DNA of 64,000 nucleotides from Davidsoniella eucalypti (taxonomy: Eukaryota; Ascomycota; Sordariomycetes; Microascales; Ceratocystidaceae), in contig RMBW01000020.1 in NCBI GenBank assembly GCA_004009845.1, positions 186,001-250,000 on the forward strand, read 5' to 3'. The notes below the pieces were generated by a model. It was not told the origin of the DNA. It ran no database searches and saw nothing but the letters and a program-made list of their open reading frames with translations. Of this stretch, positions 10,328-20,448 are shown piece by piece (within the stretch, counting starts at the first letter, position 1; every line of letters begins with the position of its first letter). Made by a program: the position numbers and the translations under genes.

Positions 10328-12163
10328 GGTGGGCAATATCGACGAATTGGATCGGGCAGAAACGAAGAGGTGGGAACAAAGTTGGCGTTCGATTTAAATG
10401 GCCAATGGGAAACGGCAAGGCTTTGGTTTATACGAGTATCGTCAAAAAATATTAGGGAGCTTTAGTTGATGGCCGAGAAGGTACTTGCGTTGCTAGCTCA
10501 AAACGGCAGTACAACGTCAACTAAGCAGGCCAGCGTTGAAGCCACGCTTGTTAGAAAGCGGGATGCATTTTAGTGAATCGGGGTTGCGATTAAGAGAACC
10601 AAGGGACTAGTGGGGCACTCGAGTAAACCCTATTTTGTCTAGAAATAGACCCTAGTTCTGATTTTAGTTCCGACCATTAGGTTTAGCGGAATCGTCGGAA
10701 GCCCCTAGAGCTGAAGTTTTCGGTAATTCGCATAGCCGCTCTGTAAGCTTTCCTTCGTAAACGGATACTTAAGAAGCCCGATGAATTCGAACCTGGAGGG
10801 TTTTTGCACAGCCTCTAGACCAGCGAGGCCACCCCCCGGAACATATTAGTAGCTCCTGGCAACGAAGGAGGCAGAAACACATGAAGCTGTTCTCGGTCAA
10901 GCAAGAAGGAAGGGTGACGCAACTAGCATGCCGGTGGCCAGTTCGACTGTAAGCGTGAATCAGTTGTTCTAATGAAACAGGGTACAGAACAGGCAGACAA
11001 ATAATGGCCACCTCGGCAGGTCTATTAATAAAAAGTACCTGCAGAGGGCGGGAAGCACGTTTACACTACAGCAGTTTGGGTCTTCGGTTTTTTGTTATAG
11101 TTTATTTTACTTAGACCTGCAAATTGGACGACCAGTCGCTCGTAACTATCCGAACTTGTAACTCAGTTTCGATGGAATTCTATGAACTCTATATTTTATG
11201 TCACTTATATGTGTGTTCCAAACTTGTTGGCTTCGTAATATTCTCTGATCTATAGAAGCACAAAATGCGGGGTCCTGATTGAGTCAGTCGTATTGAGGGA
11301 AAGAAAGACAGCCGGTACTTCAGTTGAATCAATTTCATAGAGGGGCTAAATCACAGACAAACATGACGATATTCGGAATATGGAAATAATGATAATTCTG
11401 GATAACTTTCATAGTCACTTTCGTGGACTTTTTAACTATAATCTTCTTTCTCGAGGCATCATTGTGGACTTGAAGTTAAAGCAGAGATTCATATATGTGT
11501 AATACAGTGTACTTTCTATAGTCGTGCCTAGTTCTAAGCACAAATAGGAAATAGGCAACTGCCAATTGTGCTACTATTTTATCGATTAAAGCAGTCTTTC
11601 CAACTAACGTTCTGAGGCCCTTGCTGATTTCCCCTTCCGGAACGTCAAAGCCTCTTCAGTTACATATTCGATCCAGCTGTTGTTGTTGTCTTCTTCTACT
11701 TTATTCAGCCTTGCCCTCGTCACTTTGCTTCTGCTTCTTCTACTTTAGCTCCTATCTTTGCTTTTGCGTTGCCTGGCTTGCGTTGCAGTAGTTCAGGTTT
11801 TATTCCCTTTGATTCCGATCGGACTCCAATTTGGCGCTGCATATCTGCAAATTTCTGCTTCCCTGTTCATCCATCCGCTCGCAAACATTCAAATTCATAC
11901 AAGCTTGTCTAGCAGCCAGCTCTCCAGCCTCCTCTCCAAATCTCCACTGAAGCTCTTTCTTAGCTGCTCAACCCTATCTGGGGGCTTTCGTCTTCTTTTT
12001 TTCATCTTCATATACTTATTGCGACGTCCGTTTCTGTCTGATTGACTTGTCTTTGTCTTCCCATTCCGGCCTTCTTTCCGTACGACGACCACGACTCTTC
12101 CCTTTCACGACAACCCCACTCCCCCCCTCATATCTTTAAAATACACTAGAGGACACCACCATC
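10328..12163. other. Divergent intergenic region RET3-ABP1
   Basis: About 1.8 kb. I see no protein gene. A minus-strand segment at about 10775-10840 resembles an A-box plus B-box pair but does not fold into a full tRNA. The 500 bases before ABP1 are pyrimidine-rich and probably contain its promoter and leader. Confidence 0.5.
11640..12163 (+). promoter_or_regulatory. Pyrimidine-rich promoter/5' leader of ABP1
   Basis: Long CT-rich tracts (for example CTTCTTCTACTTT and CTTCTGCTTCTTCTAC) run up to the start codon, a common feature of highly expressed fungal genes. The ATG context is CACCATCATGG. The transcription start cannot be placed from sequence alone. Confidence 0.4.
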
Positions 12164-14565
12164 ATGGCCTCTATCAACCTGTCGGCCAACGGCCCATCCA
12201 TCAGAAATAGCTACAATGCTGTCCTCAATGCAACGGTCTCTTCCAAGTCCTCGACTGCTGCTCATTGGGCACTGTTCTCCGTGCAAGCGCCATTGATGAA
12301 CGCCTTCCAAGATACTGGCAACAAAGAGAGTGTGCTCAAGGTCGAGAGCTCAGGAGGTAAGTTTGCGACCATAACCGACGAACGACTTCCCCATTGCTAA
12401 GCTAATAACGCTGATAATCCGACCTTTCTGTAGAGGGCGAGCTTGACGAGCTTCTAGAAGACTTTAACGAGGGCCGCATCCAGTTTGCCTTTGTCAAAGT
12501 GAAGGACCCAAACTCGGCCCTGCCCAAGAATGTTCTGATCGCTTGGTGTGGCGGCGGTGTTCCCGAGCGCACCAAGGGCTACTTCACCAGCCACCTTGCC
12601 GCCGTTTCTAAGGTCCTCCATGGCTATCATGTTCAAGTCACTGCCCGGAACGATTCCGACTTGAGCCCCGAATCCATCATCCAAAAGGTCGCCGACGCTT
12701 CCGGCGCAAAATACGCCGGTGGTCCCTCCGTGCCTGCCTCTTCAAACCCGCGGCCACCTGTTGCCTCTAAGCCTGTCTTCACACCCACTACCTTCAATTC
12801 TAGTTCTCGCGTGAACCCGATTGTTGCCGCACGAACCAGCAATGTCCAGACTGATGAGGATGGCTGGGGTGCTGATGCGCCCCCCGTTACTCGCAGCGAG
12901 ATCCAGAAGGTCGAGTCGGCATACAAACCTACCAAAGTCAACATCCACGAGCTCACCAAGACGAAGCAAGTGTCTCACTTCCAGCAGAATGTTGTAGAGC
13001 CTGCTGCCAATGTCGTGAGAGGTGGTTACCAACCTATTGGTAAGGTTGACATTGCTTCCATTCGCGCGCAGGCCAAAGAGAAGGAAGATCTACGGCCAAC
13101 TCCCGTCAAGGGTGCTTATGAACCTGTAGGAAAGGTCGATATTGCTGCTATCCGCTCTCGGGCACAAAAACCTGCTGAGTCTAACAACGAGGAGCCCTCT
13201 AAGAGCCTCTCTGAGCGCTCCGCTGCTTTCTCACAATCATCTCAGGCTGAACGTCTCACGTCTCTGCCTAAGCCAAAGGTTGCTAACAAGTTTGGTGCTG
13301 CTGCTTCATTTACTGGCACCAAGGCGCCTCTACCAGGCACTTTTGGTGCTCTTCCTGCTGTTACTGTCCCTCCTGCTGGTGCCGCTAGCCGTACTTTCGC
13401 TGACCAAGGCGGCAAAACCCCAGCCCAGATTTGGGCTGAGAAGAAGGGCAAGGCGGCGGCAGCTCCTCCTGTTGCCGCTCCCTCTCTAAGCGCTGCTGCT
13501 CCTATAGGCGTGCAGAAGACTGGCGAATGGAAGAGTGGATACACTGGCAAGTCTTGGTCAGTCAATGCGCCCTCATATGGCCGCATATTGTCTCCCGATG
13601 CTACTGGTAACAACGAAGAGCCGGCTTCCCAGCCTCGGCAGGTAGAGGAAGAGTCTGCCAATGTTGCCTCAGCTCGTGACCGATTCAAGGAAGTTCAGCC
13701 CATTGGAATGGGTGCTCCTCGCCCTCCTGCTAACGATACACCCCCACCTCTTCCTTCGTCGACACGGCCTTCCCAGCCGGCTGGTGGCTTTGCGATGCCT
13801 GGCCTTCCTACTCGGTCAGCTCCTCCCCCGGCACCCGAGCCTGAATATGAGCCCGAACCTCAGCGTGAGCCATCGCCTATTCGTATCCCCGTGGCAGTGG
13901 CCCGTAGCCCCTCGCCGCCGCCTCCTCCCCCAGCTGCTCCTGTGAGAGCGCCTAGTCCCGTGAGAGCTCCTTCTCCCCCTCCTCCGGCGCTGGCTCCAGA
14001 ACCGGCCACTCCCCAGCAGCATCCGCACCAGGAGGCGGCTCCTGCCGCTGGCGGTGGTATTACTGCTATTGCGCAGTACGATTACGAGCGTGCTGAGGAT
14101 AATGAAGTTGAGCTAAAGGAGGGTGAGCTGGTATCCAACATTGAGATGGTCGATGAGGATTGGTGGTTCGGTTTCAACAGCAGTGGCGAGTCTGGTCTGT
14201 TCCCTAGCAACTATGTGACACTCAATGAGGGTGACGGACAGGGCGGTGCTCCTGCTGCTATCCCAGAGCCCGATCCGACACCAGTTGCTGCTCCTCCCGC
14301 CGCTGGTGCCGACCTTGGCCAGACCGCAATTGCGCAGTACGACTATGAAGCAGCGGAAGACAATGGTTAGTTCTCTCCCTAGTAGTATTGCCCTTGAATT
14401 TATCAAATGTATGATTACTAACAGACATGATTTTGTACAGAGATTTCGTTCCCCGAAGGTGCTACTATCACCAACATTGAATTCCCTGATGATGATTGGT
14501 GGTCTGGCCACTACCAGGGCAGCTTCGGTCTGTTCCCAGCCAACTACGTAGAGTTGTCGCAGTAG
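12164..14565 (+). CDS. ABP1: Actin-binding protein 1 (ADF-H domain, two C-terminal SH3 domains)
   Basis: Cortical actin patch protein that binds F-actin, activates Arp2/3 and recruits endocytic factors through SH3 domains (known of the family). Exons 12164-12356, 12434-14365 and 14441-14565 join to 749 residues. An ADF-homology domain spans about 1-135. A DGWGAD acidic-Trp motif follows. Three related segments come next: YKPTKVNIHEL, YQPIGKVDIASIR and YEPVGKVDIAAIR. A long Pro/Ala-rich linker leads to SH3 domains near 608-662 and 694-749, each with ALYDY-like AQYDYE, a WW pair and a GLFP..NYV end. Yeast Abp1 has a single SH3. Both introns are phase 1; the second splits the last SH3. It converges with the next gene. 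Confidence 0.93.
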
Positions 14566-14980
14566 AAGTTGGCTATGATGATTTGAGTTTACTTGTGCTT
14601 AAGCTGGTGATTGACTTGGAATGAAGGTCGAAGAAAATGCAATGATTATCTCATATACGATTGACGGACGAAGGGAGGGTGAGGCGTTTTTTGTTTGCCA
14701 TTACATGACCATTATCTTTATATTATCTTTATTAGGAGAGGAGACATAATGAGACTTGTAGCATTTAACATAACGCAGAAACTTTTTTCACGCCAACGAA
14801 ACCAAACATCGCTCGACATATTACGGTGAATATATATATACACTTTATGGAGACAAGCAAACTCATTGGCAAGAAGACAATCAATGGATAAAAAACGCAG
14901 AGTGAACCAACCCACGAGATATACATTACATATAGGACAAAAGAAAACAAGGTATATAGTAGTTGAAGTGGACATTGCGT
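14566..14980. other. ABP1/Gln-rich gene convergent 3' region
   Basis: About 415 bases, AT-rich, with TATATATATA near 14830. It holds presumed 3' UTRs. No other feature is seen. Confidence 0.5.
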
Positions 14981-16356
14981 TTAGAAGGCATCCATGCAGC
15001 AGTCACAACAGTTAGCCATGGCCTCGGCCAGCGCTTCGATGGCACAGCAAAGGCACAGCACGCCAAAGACAGCGCCGCAGAAATTGCGCTTCTGCTTTCT
15101 ATTGTCATTTTGCGACGCGACAGGAGCAACGTGCTGGTGATTTTGAGGCGGCGGCTGCGTATGGTGATTTGGCTGTTGGCATTGCTGATAGTTCATCTGC
15201 ATGGGTGGGGTAGACACTGGTTGGGCTGATTGGATGTGCTGTTGGGGCGTTTGAGTAGCTTGAGGCGGTCTTTGTTGTTGTTGCTGCTGTTGTGGTTGTG
15301 GTGATGATTGTTGGGTATAAAGATACTGTGGCGGTACTGACTCCGGGTGTGGCGTTGAGGAAATATGTGGCTGTTGTTGCTGCGGCTGCTGTTGTTGCTG
15401 TCCATGTGGCTGTGGTGAAGACGATGCGTGATACTCTAAGCGATGCTGCTGAGACATAGGATGGCCGATAAAAGCCGGCTGGTGATGATGCTGTGCCGGT
15501 TGCTGAGTATAGATTTGACTCTGCTCCTGTAGGGCAACTTGCTGACTGTTGGCTTCGGATAGCGGCGTCTGTGCTGTTTGATGCAGTTTCTGGAGCTGTT
15601 GTTGTTGCTGCGAGTTGTGTGGCTGAGGTTGGTGAGGTATCATTCCGAGTGATGTTTCGGCAGATGGGGACTCAAGTTCGCTAGGCGAATTAGCCGTATC
15701 AGTAGGCGTTGTGTGGTTCGAGATTTCGGTGGACTGTTGATGTTGCTGTCGCCCGGTATCTGGCACCGAAGGGTCTGTTTGTGGAACAGATGATACTGGC
15801 ACTCCATTACTAACTCCGGCTCCGGCTCCAGGGTCGACTCTGGACCCCGGAGGCACAGCCGATCCGGGGTATGGCACGGGGATCTGAGGCCCGTACTGCA
15901 TCTGCATGTGGTACGGATAGGCCTGCGGGCTCGGTGACGGAGCAATACTGGTTGAGGTCGAGACGGAATAGGCCGTTTCGAAGCCGGACGGGACTGGTGA
16001 GTAGCCGACGGAAACCGATCCCGAGTTTGACTGAGGCTGCGCGTGTGGCGGTGGCGCGTAATTCTGGTACGGCGAGACGGACCCATTGGGGTAGAACGGC
16101 ATAGGCGTGAGCTGCGATGGCGCGTTTGAAGCCGGCTTGTGATTGGCCTGTGGATGCGAGGCTGTGGCATTGTCACGGCGCTGTTCACCCGAGGCATAGG
16201 TCTTCAACGACATAAAGAGAAGACATGTTAGCAAGGCTGGTGATATACAGACGGGGCGAGGATACTAACCACGGCAGGCGCAGTCGGCTGCGTTCCAGGC
16301 ACATGCTGGGCAAACGGATCGTAGTTGTCTAGCTGGTAAAATTCGGCGTTGGACAT
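14981..16356 (-). CDS. Gln/Pro-rich low-complexity protein with Cys-rich hydrophobic tail (CYSTM-like)
   Basis: I do not recognise a named orthologue. Exons 16356-16270 and 16201-14981, separated by a 68-bp phase-0 intron (GTTAGT...CTAAC...GAAG), give 435 residues. The N-terminus (FYQLDNYDPFAQHVPG) looks ordered and acidic. Residues about 45-385 are low complexity, rich in Gln, Pro, Ser and His, with many short poly-Q runs. The last 40 residues hold a basic stretch (KQKR), then a hydrophobic segment with clustered cysteines (FCGAVFGVLCLCC, NCCDCC). This arrangement resembles CYSTM proteins, tail-anchored Cys-rich modules linked to stress tolerance; the assignment is inference. The tail could be palmitoylated or membrane-inserted. 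Confidence 0.8.
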
Positions 16357-18705
16357 GATGGCTCTATGGAAGAGCGATAGACAGACGGGATAAAAGTACA
16401 CAAGAGACCCGCGGTTGGATTAAGGTTCAGTGGAAGGAAGGATTGACAGACGGTGAACAAAGCGTCCGTTAATAACTAGATGTTAGATATAGACGATATC
16501 AAGTTTAAGACGAAGCAGCTGCAGACTGGAAGCAGGGTTATTTCCTTCTTTATTCCTGGCTTGATCTGGCTTAGTCCGTCTGATTTCCTCCTCCTGTTGT
16601 TGCTGATGTGTGATACGGTGGCTGGTGGTCTATGGAGATATGGAGAAACAAATGTAACGAAAAAGATACAGTAAGCAGTCTGCTCGTCAAGGAAAAAAAA
16701 GACAAAAGAAGAAGAGAAAACTGGTTCTACTTGTTCGAGGCTTTGTCCTGCTTTACTTTCTAGGCTAGAAAAAGAAAATATAGGAAATAAAGGCTGAATT
16801 AAAAGAAAGAGAAAAAGAAATGTAGAAAAGGGAAATAAATCAGCTAATAATGGACGTCGTCTTGAAATTAAAGCTTTTCCTCTTTTTATTCCCCTCGGTC
16901 AGCACAAATTCAAAAAAAGGAACATCTGATAAACAGCAGCAGCTGAACTTGAACGCAAGCGAGGATTCTTTAGATCGGCATGGCCGAGGCTTTGCAGGCT
17001 TTTTCTATCTAGTTTATTCTTTTTCTTTTTTTTTTTTCTTTTCTGTTTATGGTCTATTAACTTCATATATAGAGATATATAGCTGTAATTACATACATTT
17101 GAATTGTATTTATTCTTCTTCCTTTGTCTTTGGTATCTCGTGAAATTCCCATTCCACGGTCCAGACATTGGTGCTAATGAAGAAAAAAAACAGGCAAAAA
17201 CAGAACCCCCGCTAGTTATCACAATACGTGACGAACTACCTAAACAATGCATGACTAGTTATTTTGATTTTCCCTTATTTACTAGCTTTCTCTATATTCC
17301 CATCTGTTGTCTAAGACACCAAAAGCCCACCTGGCTTGGTTACTTCCACTATGGAGCGTCAAAATCTCCTTGCAGTCTTCGAATGCTTTTTTATGCTAAA
17401 CCTCAACATCATTGCTGACATCAACGTGCATATCTATTCATTTTGCACATACAAAAAATAGATGCTACGTTTAGTTTTGGAGTTGAGGCAGCCCAAAGTA
17501 GCACCAACTGAACCGTAATCGTCACCGTCCTTTTTATGTCACTACTACTCAACTAGTAGCAATCAATTTCCAGGGGGCTGGATGGATCGATAGTCTATAG
17601 AGAAAAGTAGGCTTTTCAGCTAATATTGTCAAGACGCACTATTCCATCTATCGCTCCAATAACTGCATGTAACAAGAAGTAGCTAGTGAGATCCGTGATT
17701 CTGCTATGTTCACGAGTCATCATTTGTGACAGAACGCAAGGTTAGCGTTTGCTTCACCTACAGAAATAAGTGAACGCCATTAACTACAAAAGAAAGTAAA
17801 GTATAGAGCGAAATACGACCATTAGGTATGTAATGAGTTTTTTTTTTTTTGGTTGTTACATACCATCTCTTTCTTCATGAGCTTCGCTTGCTCTCACGAT
17901 GCCAGCCTATAAAGCTTGTCCGAGAGCCCATTAACTTAAGCCCAGAAACAGCCAATTGAGCTTCAGAGCTTCGGGTATCAAGGGGCTGCATGGAATGGGC
18001 ATATTCTCTCACGTAGTACGGCCTCTCGCCTTCAGAAGCTACCTAGCTATGTAGATTGCATGTCAAAGAGAAGGATATCTTCAATTAACACTTCATGTGT
18101 TTAATAGAAAGAGAATTCAAACCAACATCATAATACGACATCCAAGATACTATCAAAATCCATATCTTGGGAAAAAAGCTACATGACGTCAGGGTCGGCA
18201 TTATAAAGCCCCTAGAACGAATAGTTCTGGAAACCCACAAAAGCTAAGGCCCTTTAGATTATCCGACTAAACCCTTTTCCAGCCACGGAAGCAAAAAAAG
18301 CAAAAACAATGCCAAGCACCGTCTCGGCGATACACCTCCCGTAGCCCGATGAAGTAGATACCGTTAGGGATTAAGAAGGTCATCAAGGTAGATTATATCC
18401 GACAGGAACCCCCGATTTGACGGCTGAGTCCATGATATTCCGGGCAATTACTGCCGTTTCTTGCTCGAAGGACTTGAAGACTCGACAAGAAGCTCCGCTT
18501 TTGACGACGTTTGGCATTTAATTGTCAGCTTGACTCTACAATTCAGTGTTTCCGTAAAGGATATTGCAAACTTATCATCAAACATCATTATCTGTGCTAC
18601 GAAAGCATATTCTAGTGGGATCTTTCCCCTTTTTCTTGCCCTAATCAGGCTCGACACTCAACCCATCTATCCTCTTATCCTGCATTTATTTCGCTATACA
18701 TCGCC
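16357..18705. other. Divergent intergenic region between the Gln-rich gene and the MBOAT gene
   Basis: About 2.35 kb. A/T- and purine-rich tracts occur at 16690-16840, a T-rich tract at 17015-17045 and a T12 run near 17838. No coding frame with family motifs or RNA gene was recognised. Confidence 0.5.
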
Positions 18706-20323
18706 ATGCCTCAGCCATCCTATGCCGACTTCGAGGCCATCCTCGCCTCTCCCTTTCCCAAAATTGCTCTGCGTGACTGGTATGCCGCCTACGCACGGCA
18801 GCAAATGGCCACAACCGATGCCGCACCCTTTCTGATCCCCACCACCTTCTTGGGTAGCTTCATCATACCAGCCCTATGTATAGCGATTCCACACCAACAA
18901 CGCCGCTTAGGCCCGCTGCGCATGTTGTTACGATGGGGCGCGATGGCACTTGTTCTAGCGTTGAATGCTGATTTGTTCCGTCGCGCAACGAGCACAAACG
19001 TGGCCTGTGGCTATGGTATCGGCATGGTCACTGTTTGGGGATCCATGGTGGCTGCTATGGCTTTGGTTTTCATGGATGCGCAGGACTTGGAGCGCGTAGC
19101 TAAGAGAGTAAAGGTTCGCCACGTTCAGGGCGGAAACAGCGATGGTTCCGATGAGCAGCTGGTCGAGCAAGAACAATATTACTGGGAATCATATCCTCAC
19201 GAAGGGTCCTTTGGCCAGCGGTTTCTCTGGGGCTTCGATATCGTCACATCTCTCAAAGGCGCCGGTAAGCCGTTTCTTTCTTGATCACCATAGCGTCCGA
19301 TCAGCTAATCTTCTCCTAGGCTGGAGCTGGGCCATTCCCACTCTTCCTCATCCGCCACCACCCACCAACCCGCACACCAACGAGCTCATTGACATGGCTG
19401 CTGTGCCTATAGTCTCACGTGCCCACTTTCGCCGCAGCCGCAACGCCACGGAGTTCTGGACACGTAAAACCCTTATTGCAATTGTCGGCTACATCGCTCT
19501 CGACTTGCTGTCTGTGGCTGTAGAAGCCGATCCTTTCTTCCTCGTTGGCCCGCGTGGCATGCATCCACCCTTCATCTACCCACCACCAGATCATCCCATC
19601 CTATCCTGGCTGCCGACCGTTCTGCTTCCCGCCTATCGATCTCTGTTCTTCCTGTTGTGTATTTTCACAGCACTACAGGTCGTGTTTACCTACGTTGACA
19701 TGGTACAGGCCGGCCTGCTCTCCTTCCTTCTGCCGATGCGCGCTGAGCCATGGATATATTCTTCCGTGTTTGGATCGCCGGTCTCTGTGCTCGAGGCTGG
19801 GTTGGCTGGTCTTTGGGGTGTTGTATGGCATCAGACTTTCCGCGCCCCGTTCAGTGCTCCTGTGCGCTATATCTGGGGCCATGGCCATGGCCGATTTCCC
19901 GGTAAGAAGACTGCGTTACTAGTTACCGCCTTCATAGGCAGTGGATTGATGCACGGCGGTGCTTCTATGACAGCCGTGCCGTTGACTCAGTCGATCGAGC
20001 CTTTCATGTTCTTCGTTGTACAATGTATCGGAATAATGGTCCAAAAGGCTGGCTCGAAGGCTTTGAAGCCGCTCGGTTTCTCGATGGCACAACGTAAACT
20101 GGGAAACTTCTTGTTTGTCCTCGTTTGGCTATACTTTAGTGCGCCTCTCCTTGGCAATGATTTTGCAGCTGGAAGTATCTGGACTTTGGAACCCTCGCCT
20201 TACTCTTTAGTGCGTAGATTAGGCTTTGGATACCCAGGTGACAGCTCGTGGAGATGGGACGAAAGCCATATGGGATCGATGTATTTTGGCAAACACTGGT
20301 GGGAGTTTGGATACGGCACCTAA
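18706..20323 (+). CDS. MBOAT-family (wax synthase-like) acyltransferase
   Basis: Multi-pass membrane O-acyltransferase of the wax-synthase-like branch common in filamentous fungi; members acylate long-chain alcohols or secondary-metabolite hydroxyls, and the substrate here is unknown. Exons 18706-19264 and 19320-20323, with a 55-bp phase-1 intron, give 520 residues. Hydrophobic segments lie near residues 45-65, 75-95, 105-120 and repeatedly through the second half. The family signature is present as LWGVVWHQTFRAPFSAP, followed by a conserved His in GLMHGGAS, the likely catalytic residue. The protein ends shortly after HWWEFGYGT. Its stop lies 125 bp from the stop of the convergent TERT gene. 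No biosynthetic cluster surrounds it. Confidence 0.85.
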
Positions 20324-20448
20324 TAAAGACAATACATGGACCATAAGATAGACCAATAGATAGACGATACAGTTAGTACATTGGTAGACTAATAGACAAG
20401 CTACATAGCTGCTTCTTCATACTGATTGCCCGTTTCCAACCCTTCAAA

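Noticed and set aside
13242..13688. 148-codon antisense frame inside ABP1
   Set aside because: Lies wholly within the GC-rich Ala/Pro linker of ABP1 and is explained by its codon bias.
15640..16197. 185-codon minus-strand frame overlapping the Gln-rich gene
   Set aside because: It is a shifted reading of the same low-complexity sequence; the called frame has the splice support and the Cys-rich tail.
16850..17143. 97-codon frame near 17 kb
   Set aside because: Dominated by Phe and Ser from T-rich tracts; low complexity and no family resemblance.
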